In this document: piece by piece, positions 1 to 11,394 of the stretch
Numbering within the stretch: the first letter of the stretch is position 1
How the letters are laid out: the number at the start of each line of letters is the position of its first letter
NCBI RefSeq assembly: GCF_019320115.1
Contig: NC_089582.1
Location: 120,325,856 to 120,389,855 of the forward strand
Source of the DNA: Miscanthus floridulus
Taxonomy: Eukaryota; Streptophyta; Magnoliopsida; Poales; Poaceae
Length of the DNA: 64,000 nucleotides
Reading direction: 5' to 3'
Made by a program: the position numbers and the translations under genes
The notes under the pieces: model-generated
Seen by the model: the letters and a program-made list of their open reading frames with translations, nothing else
The model's database searches: none
What the model was told of the DNA's origin: nothing

Positions 1-1208
1 ACGCCGGCGAAACGAAGCCGAAAATAGGGAAACAGAGGGCATGGGAAGATCCAGTAGCTCACCACGAACACGTTCAAGCAAGAATTAAGGCCGGAGAAGC
101 AACGGTGAAGCGGGGGCGGCGTTCACAGCGATCACGGCGGTGCGAGCAATAGCGACGACGGTGTTCCAGTGGCTGTGGTGGACAAAACGAGCAATCAACA
201 AGATATTAAGCACCACGGCATCACGGAGAAGCTGAAACAATGCTTCCCGAGATCAGAAGCTCACCGTAGAGTACTGGCCACGACGGCGCTCGCTCGACGG
301 GGACTCTGCCGGCCGCGAGGAAGAAGAGTGTGGTCAGCGAGTTCCCGGTGAAATAAGCCGACCACAGTTGGCTGGGTGGATGCGCAAGAGAAAGACGGAA
401 CTGGAACAGCCTTTACCAAGACGACCGCGGCGCTAGGGAGACGGTGCGGGCTCGCCGGAGCTATGGCGGTGGTGTCGGGAAAACAGAGCAAGAGAACGGG
501 GCCAACGGCGATGGCCTGGGCTAAATAGAGCAGCTCAGAAGCGCAAGGAAGCTGCGCTGTGGCCTTCACCACGCCAGCGCGACGCCAAAGACGGCCACGG
601 CCGCGCCTGGAAGCAAACCGAAGGTCGCCGCCGGTGTAGCTTTGAGCGGTGAACACTGTTCATCAAAATTACAAGTTTGCCATTCGCCAAAATTCACAAA
701 TTACTCCCAAATTTTCATAATAACTCAAAAATCTCCAAACATAAAAGTTGTTCAAAATCAAAAGTTCTACAACTTTGCTTTTATAACCATCTCCTAATTC
801 AATCTAGATTTTGAAATGAACTTTTGAATTTGAATAGGGAAATTTACCGAATTACGCCTTTTTGATTTACTCAAAAATTTTCTAAACAACTTGAAAAACT
901 CCAAAAACAAACTTTGTATAACTTACCAAGCTCTACACTTTTGCTTTTGGGCCCAACCCCAAAATATGCCTAGATTTTGAAATGGATTTTTAGGGTAGGG
1001 TTTAAATGTTGAAAAGCGGGGTTTTCTGGAAAAATTCCAAATCCAAACAAACATTGAACTTAAGTCAAACAATATATTGCAACACATACCACATAAATAT
1101 AAACTTGTTTTAGTAAATGCACATCAAAGTTTTTACCAAATGCCAAATGCTTTGCAATGCATATGATGACATGTCAGATTTTAATATTTAAACACCCGAG
1201 GTGTTACA
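1..1208 (-). mobile_element. Partial LTR-type retrotransposon end, truncated by window edge
   Basis: A GC-rich block (1-660) is followed by an AT-rich block and ends at 1208 with GTGTTACA, directly against copia coding sequence that resumes at 1209. Read on the minus strand the element begins TGTAACACCTCGGGTGTT, a short inverted repeat of the same style as the large element at 47731-60761. This is the outer end of an LTR inserted into the copia integrase. The other end and its target-site copy lie outside the window. No retroviral-type domain is visible. An open frame at 261-656 (minus) is GC-driven and I do not call it a gene. Confidence 0.6.
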
Positions 1209-2481
1209 TGAACTTCCTCAAGAGTACCACTATCTAAATTCCAAACTCTATATGCTTTGCTTGTAGTGGAATAACCAAGTAGGAATCCTTCATCACATTT
1301 CTTGTCAAACTTGCCCAATCTTATGCCTTTCTTCAAGATATAGCATTTGCAACCAAAGATCTGAAAATATGCAATGTTGGGCTTTCTACCATTCAAGAGC
1401 TTATATGGTGTCTTCTCTTTCAATCGGTGACAATAGAGGCGGTTGCTATAATAGCAAGCCATGTTGATAGCTTCGGCCCAAAAAGATTGACTCACATTGT
1501 ACTCACTAAGCATAGACCTTGCCATATCAATGATAGTTCTATTCTTCCACTCAACAAGGCCATTTGATTGTGGAGTGTACTTGGCCGAGAATTGATGTCT
1601 AATTCTAAATTCATCATATAACTCATCAATTCTAGTGTTCTTGAACTCACTACCATTGTTACTTCTAACTCTCTTGATGGTTGTTTCAAACTCATTGTGA
1701 ATGCCCTTGACAAATGATTTGAATGTTGCAAACACATCACTTTTGTCCACTAAAAAGAATACCCATGTGTATCTAGTATAATCATCCACTATCACAAAAC
1801 CATATTTATTTCCACCAATGCTAGTGTATTGTGTCGGCCCAAACAAATCCATGTGCAATAACTCAAATGCTTTACTAGTGCTCATCATGCTTTTCTTAGG
1901 ATGGGTGTTTCCAACTTGTTTGCCGGCTTGACAAGAGCTACAAAGCTTATCCTTTTCAAACACAACATCTTTCAAGCCTTTAACTAAGTCATGCTTAACC
2001 AATTTGTTCAATTGTTTCATTCCAATATGACCAAGCCTTCTATGCCATAACCAGCCCATGCTAGACTTAGTGAACAAGCATGTAGATAATCTAGCTTCAC
2101 TAGCATTAAAATCAACCAAGTATAGATTCTCATATCTAAAGCCTTTGAAGATCAAATTAGACCCATCTACACTTATGATTTCTACATCATCTACCCCAAA
2201 TATGCATTTGAATCCAAGATCACACAATTGTGCCACGAATAGCAAATTGAAGTTCAAGCTCTCTACTAACAACACATTGGATATGCTCATGTCATTTGAT
2301 ATTGCAATCTTACCAAGCCCTTTGACCTTACCTTTGCCATTGTCACCAAATGTGATACTATCATAACCATCATTGCCATTGGTGTTGATTAAGTTGAACA
2401 TTCTTGCATCACTGGTCAAGTGTTGAGTGCACCCACTATCAAGAACCCAATGCCTTCTTCTGGCTTTATAATTGACCTACA
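1209..2481 (-). pseudogene. Copia protease-integrase fragment, degenerate
   Basis: Reading downward from 2481, the protease active-site segment WVLDSGCTQHL lies just upstream of 2419. It is followed by the GAG-pre-integrase region (LWHRRLGHIG, then CSSCQAGK) and the integrase core (HMDLFGP ... VDDYTRYTWVFF ... VRSNNGSEF ... QSNGLVEWKNRTI). In the DDE catalytic triad the first Asp and the Glu are visible, but the second acidic position reads Asn (RSNNGSEF), so the enzyme is probably dead. The frame differs from gag, which ends at a TGA near 2490, and a TAG precedes the protease motif. The frame runs into the inserted LTR and stops at 1181. RT and RNase H are absent from the window. Confidence 0.88.
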
Positions 2482-2489
2482 AAAGAAGA

Positions 2490-4571
2490 TCAATTCTTTT
2501 TAGGTACCCAAACTTGCTTGGGTCCTTGAAGGTTAGTTACTAAGCTCTTTGGTACCCAAATGACTTTCTTCTTTGAGCCCATCCATAGTTTACCAATGAA
2601 CTTAGACTTCACACCATTTGTACCCTTAGTAAGCATATAGCATGAATCAAGCTTAATGGAGGATACATTAGCATTTTTGCTCTTGTTTTTGCATTCTTGC
2701 TCTTTGTGACCTACTTGCTTGCAACTAGTGGAAAACCGATCATTGTTCTTCACAAAACTAGTCTTGTGAGGAGTAAAGGCCGCTTTGCCTTTCTTAGGGG
2801 TATAGCCCAATCCCTCTTTGTAGAGAGAAGCTCTTTGACTACCCAAGTACATAAGCAAGCGGTCCTCACCACTATAAGCTTTAGCTAAGGTGTAAGTGAG
2901 CTTATTGACCTCCTTCTTGAGGTTCTCATTCTCAACCATTAGTGAGGCATCACAAGTGAGGCCATCACTACTAGATAAGGTAGAAGTGAAAGTGCTACAA
3001 AAAGGGTTAGTGGGAGGAACAATGATAGACATAGATAGTGATTCATCAATTATATCACAAGTTAAACCTACATTACAAGTTTCAACATGCTTCTTTTTAT
3101 TTTGCTCATCAAGCAAAGATGAATGAGCCTTTTTAAGCTTTTTGTGAGCTTTGCCAAGCTTCTCATTGGCTTCCTCTAGCCTCTCATGAGATGCATTGAG
3201 CTCATCAAAGGTTTGCTTAAGGTCTTTTAGTTCCTTATGCAAGCTTTGGCATTCTCTTCTCTTGATGTCAAAGTGTTCTCTAGCATCTTCTAGCATGTCA
3301 AATAATTCATCTTTAGTGGGTTCATCATTATCACTATCACTATCATTTTCATTTTCATGTTCATTTTCATCATCATGTTCTTCATCACTTTCATTATCAT
3401 AAGATTGTACCTTTGTGGCCTTAGCCATGAAGCATGATGAAGATTCGAAGAGAGAAGGCTTCTCATTGATGACAATGCTTGCAAGAACCTTCTTCTTGGT
3501 GGTCTTGTTATCATCACTATCATCATCATCATCATCACCTGAGGAGACATCACTATTCCAAGTGACTACATATGAACCACCCTTCTTCTTCTTGAATGCC
3601 ATCTTGTCCTTCTTCTCTTTCTTTTCTTTCTTGTCCTTCTTCTTGTTCTTCTTGTTGTCATCATCATTGTCACTATTGTATGGGCATTGAGCAACAAGAT
3701 GATCTTTGCTTCCATACTTGAAGCACCTTCTTGACTCTTCTTTGTTCTTGGATGAAGACTTCTTTCTTCTAGCACGATAACCCTTCTTCACCATAAACTT
3801 GCTAAATCTCTTCACAAAGAGAGCCATCTTTTCATCATCATCATCATCATCATCCCAAGATTTATCTTCTTCACTTGATGTCTCTTGCTTAGCTTTGCCC
3901 TTGGATGATGTGGCTTTGAATGCCATGCTCTTCTTCTTGTCATCTTTCTTCTCCTTCTTTTCTTCCTTCTCATCATCATCTCTATAAGTATCATCGGTCA
4001 TTATATCTCCCAATACTTGGTTTAGTGTCATGGTGTCCAAACCGCTCCTTACTAGAATAGTGACCAATGTGCCAAATCTTGAAGGTAAGCATCTCAAGAA
4101 CTTGTGGGAGAAGTCCTTGTCCTTCACTTCTTCTCCAAGTGCTTTGAGATCATTGATAAGCACTGGAAGCCTATGGAACATCTCCGGCACACTCTCATTA
4201 TCCTTCATCTTGAAGCTTGCAAACTTCTCTTTAAGGATATATGCCTTAGCACCCTTTATGGCTTGAGTGCCCTCAAATGATTCTTCCAACTTCTTCCATA
4301 CCTTATGAGCCATCTCAATATTTTTGACTTGCTCAAATGTTCTTTCATCAATTGCATCATGAATAGCACTTAGAGCAATGTCATTGTTTTAGAGAGGTAC
4401 TTCTTTGGCCATGGTGGGATTCTCTAGATCTTCAATCTCAATTTTGGTTTCTACCATCTTCCAAACCTTCCTATTGATTGACTTGATATAAGTTGTCATC
4501 TTAGCCTTCCAATAGGGATAGTTGGAGCCATCAAATTGGGGTGGCTTCTTTATGTTGTTGATTTGAGCCAT
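2490..4571 (-). pseudogene. Copia gag, interrupted by an in-frame stop
   Basis: The frame begins MAQINNIKKPPQFDGSNYPYW at 4571, the usual start of a copia gag. A TAG at about 4389-4391 interrupts it, and the same frame resumes through 4313-2490. The UBN2-like segment (VWKKLEESFEGT ... LRCLPSRF) is followed by Lys/Glu/Asp-rich tracts and two CCHC-type knuckles. Each knuckle lacks one Cys: CFKYGSKDHLVAQC has Tyr at the second position, and the second knuckle near CKQVGHKEQEC has Ser at the first. A long coiled coil (about 3140-3300) and acidic runs follow. This is a structural protein relic and not a host gene. Short Ser/Phe-rich open frames on the plus strand here are shadows of the GAA/GAT-rich coding strand. 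Confidence 0.88.
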
Positions 4572-4614
4572 TTTTACACCGAAGGTTGTTAAGCCTCAAA
4601 TCACGGTGACCTCA

Positions 4615-4628
4615 GCTTCGATAGCAAT
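4615..4628 (-). other. Copia primer-binding site, degenerate
   Basis: Immediately inside the 5' LTR the minus strand reads ATTGCTATCGAAGC. This resembles the initiator-Met tRNA primer site ATTGGTATCAGAGC used by many plant copia elements but has several mismatches. Its position flush against the LTR terminus TTTCA supports the call. Confidence 0.5.
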
Positions 4629-6429
4629 TGAAAGGTCCTAATGGCTAGAGGGAGGGTGAATAGCCTAATAAAAATTTCTACAACAACACTTAACAAGATG
4701 GTTAGACAATTATAAGGTGAAGCAAATGTTGCGCTAGCATACTCAAAATGCAAGCCACCTACCATAATTCTAGTTTAGATAATATCTATTCACACAATAG
4801 CTATGACACTACTCTATGTTAGTGTGCTCTCAAAGGCTAACTAAAGAGCCACACCAACCAAGTATGCAAGCTCTCACAACTAGCTACACTAAAGAGCTTG
4901 ACAACTAGTTTGCGGTAATGTAAAGAGAGTGATTAAGAAGATTATACCACCGAGTAGATGAAGCAATCAATCAATCACAAGAGTGAATAACAATGAAGAC
5001 CAATCACCTCGGAATCAAAGGATGAACACAATGATTTTTACTGAGGTTCACTTGCTAGCCGGCAAGCTACTCCTCGTTGTGGTGATTCACTCACTTGGAG
5101 GTTCACGCGCTAATTGGCATCACATGCCAAACCCTCAATAGGGTGCCGCACAACCAACACAAGATGAGGATCACACAAGTCATGAGCAATCCACTAGAGT
5201 ACCTTTTGGCGCTCCGCCGAGGAAAGGTCAAGAACCCCTCACAATCACCACGATTGGAGCCGGAGATAATCACCAACCTCCGCTCGATGATCCTCGCTGC
5301 TCCAAGCCGTCTAGGTGGCGGCAACCACCAAGAGTAACAAGCAAAATTCGTAGCGAAACACGAACACCAAGTGCCTCTAGATGCAAACACTCAAGCAATG
5401 CACTTGGATTATCTCCCAATCTTACAAAGATGATGAATCAATGATGGAGATGAGTGGGAGGGCTTTGGCTAAGCTCACAAGGTTGCTATGTCAATGAAAA
5501 TAGCCAAAGGTGTGAGCTACAGCTGGCCATAGGGCTTAAATAGAAGCCCTCACAAAATAGAGCCGTTATACCTCTTCACTGGGCATAACATGGGTTGATC
5601 GGACCGTCCAGTCAGTTGACCGGACGCTGAGCCCCCAGCATCCGGTCACTTGTAGTCAGCCACGTGTCCTGACTTCAACGGTTATCAGTCTTGACCAGAC
5701 ACTGTGCCTGAGTTGACCGGACGCTGAACACCCAGCGTCCCGTTGTTTACAGTAAGGTTCCAAAATCAACTTTTGTCGACCGGACGCGTCTGGTCATGCT
5801 TGACCGGACCCTGCCAGTGTTCAGTCACACTATGACTTCTTACTATGCTGACCGACAACATGACCGGACGCATCCCTCCAGCGTCCGGTCGCTGAGTGAC
5901 CCAGCATCCGGTCAGTTGATCGACGCCAGCATCATTGCGACCACCTTCATTTCACCTCTAACTTCTTTACCCTTGCTCAAATGTGCCAACCACCAAGTGT
6001 ATCACCTTGTGCATAGGTGTTAGCATATTTTCACAAATATTTTCAAGGGTGTTAGCACTCCACTAGATCCTAAATGCATATGCAATGAGTTAGAGCATCT
6101 AGTGACACTTTGATAACCGTATTCCGATACGAGTTTCACCCCTCTTAATAGTACGGCTATCAATTCTAAATGTGATCACATTCTCTAAGTGTCTTGATCA
6201 CCAAAACAAAATAGCTCCTATGGTTTATACCTTTGCCTTGAGCTTTTTATTTTTCTCTTTCTTCTTTCTAAGTCCAAGCACTTGATCATCATTATGGTAT
6301 CATCATCATCATGCTATGATCTTCATTTGCCTCATCACTTGGGGTGTGCTACCTATCTCATGATCACTTGATAAACTAGATTAGCACTTAGGGTATCATC
6401 AATTCACCAAAACCAAACTAGAGCTTTCA
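4629..6429 (-). repeat. Copia 5' LTR (1.8 kb) with internal dispersed CCGGAC repeats
   Basis: On the plus strand it begins TGAAAGGTCCTAATGG and ends ACTAGAGCTTTCA, giving inverted termini TGAAAG/CTTTCA. Between about 5590 and 5930 the motif GACCGGACGC and its inverse GCGTCCGGTC recur several times in direct and inverted order. No second LTR is in the window, so LTR divergence and target-site duplication cannot be checked. Confidence 0.8.
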
Positions 6430-6731
6430 GGCGCGCACCAACGTCGGGATCAGCAAGTTCTGTCTCGATCCAATCCCCGCACCTAAAAACGCCTCGGCTG
6501 CACAACGACACCGTGGTAAAACAAAATTCTGTCTCAAAACTAAGAACACGCACACCCACGGGTCCGCTCGCGCGCACCCACCGACACAACACAAAACCCC
6601 CCAGCCGGTTCCACCCAAACCACCCGGGGGCTCGGGGGCTACACCCACGGGTGCGCTCGCGCATACCCGCCGGCAAGACAAAAAATCCATCGGACGATTC
6701 GGCTCAAATCGCCTAGAGGCTCGGGGGCGCC
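6430..6731 (+). mobile_element. 3' internal tail of a Ty3/gypsy element with polypurine-type tract
   Basis: A GC-rich non-coding stretch with repeated CTCGGGGGCT and CACCCACGGGT phrases ends in GAGGCTCGGGGGCGCC directly before an LTR start at 6732. Such phrases are common in the 3' internal region of grass Tat/Athila-type gypsy elements (established pattern, not searched here). The copia element above is inserted within this element, so the rest lies to the left of the window. Confidence 0.6.
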
Positions 6732-7964
6732 TGTTGGGTTCATAAACCCAGGGTCCCTCGGGGACCGGCTTCCACGCCCGGGCTCGGCCTAGGAAAACAA
6801 CATGTAGTTCATAGGCCGGCCCAAGAGTCTAAAACACAACGGGTCGGAAGGGCAGTCCGGTCGCCGACCAGAAGGTCTACCCAAAAGAACAAGCGCCCGC
6901 TCATCAACTTCTTCGGCCCACCTCTTCGACCGGAGCACTCGCTTCAGGCACCAGCCGTCTCCGAGCAGTCTCTCCAATCGAAAGGCCTGGCCCAAAACGC
7001 TGCTTCCTACTCCGACCCCGCGACTCTGACCCCGCGACCGGGGCTCGTGGGAACCCTGCTCACCGCTCTTCCCCGACCGGCACACTTAGAGCCGACTGGA
7101 GCCATCCGACCAGGAGCGCCCCGTTCGGTAGGAACCAGAAGACGTACGAAGAAAGGCAAGGCAAGGCTCACAAGTTAAAACCACTATACCAGGGACCATA
7201 CCCTGCACGAAACAGTACTCTGCAGCCACCATCTCCTCCTACAGTATTGTAGAGGCCGCTAAAACTCCCATACGGTAAGCCCCCCCCGCGTGTCTCTGGA
7301 CATCGATCGTGGTATGGGCACCCGGATTTACCGTACTGGGTGAACATAGCGCCATTCCTTGCATGCCACTAGGCATCAAATAATGTTTGCAGGTACCGGC
7401 GTCCATCCTTCCTGAAGAAGATAACACGACCACCCGTGCGCATCCGACATTCTATAGCGACATAACAGTGTTGGGAGCGCCTACCATTATCTAGTCTTTA
7501 TCAGTGTGGGCAACAAGGCTTAGAAACATCCATGCTCTCTCCCTCTCACCTGTAAAGCCACCCCCTTATCTATAAAAGGGGATGCGCTCCCTCCTAGAAA
7601 AGGGATCCCAGAGTTTCTTAGACGGACTTCTTCAAGCTCAGACTCACTAGATCGATAGCTCACAACCCCTCAAGCACACGCTTGGACTTCTAGCTCATAG
7701 TGGAGTTCCGGTCGCCCTCGGCCCTTCCGGTCGGACCCGACCGGGCCTCTTGAACGCCCCTCCTTTCTCCTTCTCGTTTGTAACCCCACTACAGACTTCG
7801 AGCACCTAGGTTCAGGAATAAAGTCACCGACCGACCCCGACTGGACGTAGGGCACGTTGCCCGAACTAGTATAAATCCTGTGTCATTGAGTGCTAGGCTA
7901 TCTCCGATCACAACGTACAGCAAAACAACAAATATTCGCTAGTTAGTCACTTTCTGCACCGACA
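6732..7964 (+). repeat. Gypsy 3' LTR (about 1.2 kb) with TATA box and poly(A) signal
   Basis: It begins TGTTGGGTTCATAAACCC and ends CTGCACCGACA, so it has TG...CA ends. TATAAAAG at 7571-7578 and AATAAA at 7817-7822 sit in the right order for U3-R-U5 on the plus strand. No coding capacity is seen. Ordinary sequence follows from 7965. Confidence 0.7.
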
Positions 7965-8529
7965 TGTTCCATCCCTGCATGGTGTGGTATGGAGTTAAAC
8001 AACGTGGTAAACTTAGTAGGTGAACAACAGAACAAGGCACCTGCATCTGCATGGGCTGTGTCTGCTCAGAACAAAGTTGGGTTCTCCTGTGCCAAGTTTT
8101 TGTTCCCCAGTTGCCGTGAGAACAAATTGTATTAATTTATTCTTAATAAATGGAAAAACATGTGTATAGTCTTCATCGACAGTTCGACACTAATGATTCG
8201 AGGAGTGGCACTAGAAAGAGTTAAAGACTTGTGATGCCATACTTGCACCATCCGCGATGCTTTTCTTCTCTTTTGCCTGATGAAAGGGCCCAAGAAACGA
8301 ATAAAGTCATGTGGGACCACAGTTTCTTTGGTTCGTTCCTTTTGTTCATCACGTGCAACTCTAGTAGAAGCAATCACGACCAGCTCCAGTAGATGAAAAA
8401 AAAAACACGCCATTGTCCTATACTTCTAACAAAGTTCTGCTAGGATTCTGCTTTTTTTGTTGTTGGAACAGGTGCTAGGATTCTGCTTTGGCTGAGAATG
8501 TTCTTCTGTTGTCAAAAACTCAAAACTAC
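7965..8529. other. Non-genic stretch; part is an old duplicate of 10165-10450
   Basis: No convincing gene. About 8031-8115 and 8262-8310 resemble 10170-10260 and 10400-10445 in the same order: shared AACAAGGCACCTGC, then TTGTGCC/TGTGCC...TTTTGTTCC, then GATGAAAGG-type sequence followed by GAATAAAGT. This suggests a diverged duplication of about 2.1 kb spacing upstream of the GST-repeat gene. The minus-strand open frame at 8132-8413 has no recognisable features. Confidence 0.45.
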
Positions 8530-9005
8530 CCCGCAGGGCCGTGGGCAGCAGTCGGCCGGGCCCGCCGGACCGGTTACGTCTGGACCCACCTGTCGCCCCA
8601 CTCCGGTCAATCCCCCCTAATCTCGTCGTCGTCTCCGGCGATTTAATCAACCGTAGACTACTTCCTCGGTTCCTCCTCGCCCGTCTCCGGCCTCTGCGAT
8701 ACACGATGTTCTTCTGTGATTCCTGTGCCTCGTCTCCAGCGAGCTCCCCAGCTTGCTCTCTTAACCCTCTCCCCCCTGCCGCCACGATGCCGTGCGCCCA
8801 TGGCAGAGGTGTTCGGACCGCTCGTCGCCTGCGAGGCTCGGGCTCGCTTCTCGCGTCGCCGCCATACTGTGCTGCTCCTGGTTTGATTCGCAGCTCGTGA
8901 AACGCTGATCCGCTCCGTGGACGCCGCGGCGCCGTCCAATGGGGCTCCTGTACATGGGCGTGGCCCCGCATGCGCCCCGGCGACTACTCCGACAAGCTGA
9001 GCGAG
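8530..9005 (+). promoter_or_regulatory. GC-rich block, possible promoter / 5' non-coding exon of the GST-repeat gene
   Basis: A CpG- and C-rich segment stands out from AT-rich surroundings. It ends at 9005 with GAG followed by GTATAC, a fair splice donor. Open frames exist on both strands but are short and show no domain. The likeliest reading is a transcription start region with a 5' UTR exon spliced over 2.4 kb to the exon containing the ATG at 11395. This is inference; a remnant of another gene is the alternative. Confidence 0.35.
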
Positions 9006-11394
9006 GTATACTCTCGTGCTCTGCCTAGACAGCGGCTCCTCTACACTCTATTGATACTGATAATTTGTGGGGGTTAGTTTCTGGCTCACTGCTGTCTTTG
9101 GGATCGAATGTCTTTTATCCTCACTGGTTCCATACTTCCATGGAAATGGTTCGAAAGGTGCTTTATGTTTTTCTTTGGGGGTTGGTGCTGCCTACTGGGG
9201 CACGGCATGGGCTTGTTTCCTCTGGGGATCAGGAAGCATGAAGGTTTTTGTCTATGTATGATTTTGTGATTCCTGGGCTGATCCAGGTACACTGGTACTG
9301 TACACCAATGACCATATATATAGCGAGCATCCTTTGCAGGAACTTTTTTTTTGATCCGTGGTTAACTTTGCAGGGACTGAGGGTCTATGGCTTTTACAAC
9401 AGCTACCAATACCCATGCAGAGTTTGCTGCACTTCCGAAGAATTAATCACCGGAAAATCCTGATCAAGTGAATCAACTTCTCTGAAAATGTTGTAGACTC
9501 ATATCAAGGTTGGAGGGGAGGTTCATGTTAATGAACTAAGGCTAACTAACATAAAAGAATGGAGATTTTCTCTTCTTGTCAGCCAATGGGACAGGTTGAT
9601 GAAAAATGAGGGATAGCATACTGAGAAAAATACTGGGGGTCATTCTGTAACGAGGAGACACTGTAATGGTGAAAATGTCAACAGTTCCACTCACCCTGAT
9701 TGACATGATGTTTTGAGCAATGATCAGTGCCAGTTCCTTGGTATTCCAGGCTCCAATGCCAGTACAATATTGATTAAGAACTGCTGCAGTTTACTTAAAC
9801 GGACAAGTTTTAGGGCTGTAATAACTCGTGTACATCAGAAATTGTCATAATTTTTTTGTACTTGTTACTTCTGGGTTTCATAGTATATGTAATATAGGAA
9901 CATAATTCTTGTTCTTGTAAATTGTAAACAATTGTTTTTTTAGCAGGTTGTGATCTTTCATAGCTGAAAGAATAATCTTAATTCTGGGTGTGTTATGATT
10001 CTTCCGGAGTCCATTTATTTTTTAACATGCTGTCTACAAATTTGAATGCTCTGCATTCGTTCTGGGCATGCTATTAATTGTACTGTTTGAGATGCCCACG
10101 TTATGTTGTTCTTTCTCATTCATTTGCTTTTGAGAAGGAAAAGGCTGCAATACCTTAGTCCCTCATGCTGAACAAGGCACCTGCTGCTCAATTCTACTCT
10201 GAATGAAGATGAGTAAAGTTGCAAGCTCTCTTGTGCCCAGATTTTGTTCCTGCACTGCTTTGAGAATCTAGATACATGATATATTTTTGTATTGGCGTGA
10301 AATGACTCTCATCCATCTTGTTCGATGGGTTGTTGTATTCTTAGATGTATGCTCCTGATACTAAACTTGCATTATTAGCATTACTTTTCTGCTCCCATAA
10401 TAGTCCTTGTCCTCTAATGAAAGGTCCAAGGAATGAATAAAGTGGTTATGCAGCTGAGAGATCAGTGCCTTTAAGCTTTAGCTCTTCGCATCTGTCCTCT
10501 GATTGCATTGTTTATAAGGTATGCCTCCAGGATTTTATTATAGTTCTCTACACTTTACTGCTGAGGTTGTGCATGCTGCCCGAATTTCAGATAAAACTTC
10601 TTGTAGATGATGACACAACATACATTTATTGTTCTATAATCTTGTGAGGCCGCTGAAGGGCGGGCCTGGTGCAAGCGGTAGAGTCTTACCGCCTGTGACC
10701 GGAAGGTCCTGGGTTCGAGTCGCGGCCTCCTCGCATTGCACAGGCGAGGGTAAGGCTTGCCACTGACACCCTTCCCCAGACCCCGCACAGAGTGGGAGCT
10801 CTCTGCACTGGGTACGCCCAATCTTGTGAGGCCGCTAATAGTTCTTTTTAATTGATGAAATAGAGCACTCTTTTTATTTCATAGAAGAAACATTACATCG
10901 TCCATAAGTGCCCAATCTCATTTAGTGTGTGCTCTAATACACTCCTTTGGTTTACCAAACTAATATTTTTAGATATGATGCAGCTTTTCTATTACTTCAT
11001 CGATCTTTACATATTTTGACAGTAATTAGTTAATTATAAGGTGCCCTATGATCAGGTTCCTGAAAATATTGACCATATATAAATTTCTTAGTGGTAAAAT
11101 TCGATGCTACAGAACATATTAAGAAGAGGGGTTGTGCCATAGCTTAAAGGTCAACTGCTACCCACTCAGATTTTGTTTGCTTTAGCTTTTGCTTTTCTCT
11201 TTATTTTTCTTACCTCTTTTATCTATATAATTCTGTTCTGTTCTCATCCTCCATTGGTTTCCTTTTCTGTTCACACTTTAAGCATCTTCTCTTTGCTTGA
11301 CAAGAGAGGCAGGGAACCTAATATATTTGAGAACGAGGAAGTTATATGTTTACTTTCACACCATTTCTGCATTGTAACCTATGTTCATGCCACC
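9006..11394 (+). other. Upstream / putative 5' intron region, no coding evidence
   Basis: AT-rich sequence with no domain-bearing frame. It holds the SINE at 10655-10819 and the second copy of the diverged duplication (10165-10450). A TTTGCTTGACAAGAGAGGCAG stretch before 11312 could provide a splice acceptor for a 5' UTR exon leading to the ATG at 11395, which has a good CCACCATGG context. Confidence 0.35.
10655..10819 (+). mobile_element. Full-length Au-like SINE with 17-bp target-site duplication
   Basis: A tRNA-derived head carries an A-box-like GCAAGCGGTAGAGTC and a B box GGTTCGAGTC (10712-10721). The body (CACAGGCGAGGGTAAGGCTT ... CTGCACTGGGTACGCCC) matches the grass Au SINE layout from memory. 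It is flanked by perfect 17-bp direct repeats AATCTTGTGAGGCCGCT at 10638-10654 and 10820-10836, so it is a recent insertion. It lies upstream of the GST-repeat gene on the same strand. Confidence 0.88.

Larger units (their letters stand above)
1209..6429 (-). mobile_element. Ty1/copia LTR retrotransposon, 3'-truncated by a nested insertion
   Basis: Minus-strand order: 5' LTR (6429-4629), primer-binding-like site, gag, protease motif, integrase. The element stops inside the region after the integrase core, where another LTR was inserted at 1208/1209, so reverse transcriptase, RNase H and the 3' LTR are not in the window. The order PR-IN before RT and the gag architecture (UBN2-like domain, zinc-knuckle remnants, long acidic and coiled-coil tail) are typical of copia elements; the long gag tail suggests the Sirevirus-type lineage, which is inference. 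The reading frames are broken in several places, so the copy is not autonomous. Confidence 0.9.

Noticed and set aside
3196..3987. Several plus-strand open frames rich in Ser, Leu and Phe
   Set aside because: They are antisense shadows of the Lys/Glu/Asp-rich copia gag coding strand.
8426..8971. 181-codon minus-strand open frame
   Set aside because: GC-rich composition frame with no domain; overlaps frames on all strands in the same GC island.
10655..10819. tRNA gene
   Set aside because: A and B boxes belong to a SINE head: the body, the 17-bp target duplication and the second truncated copy show a retroposon, and no full cloverleaf follows.
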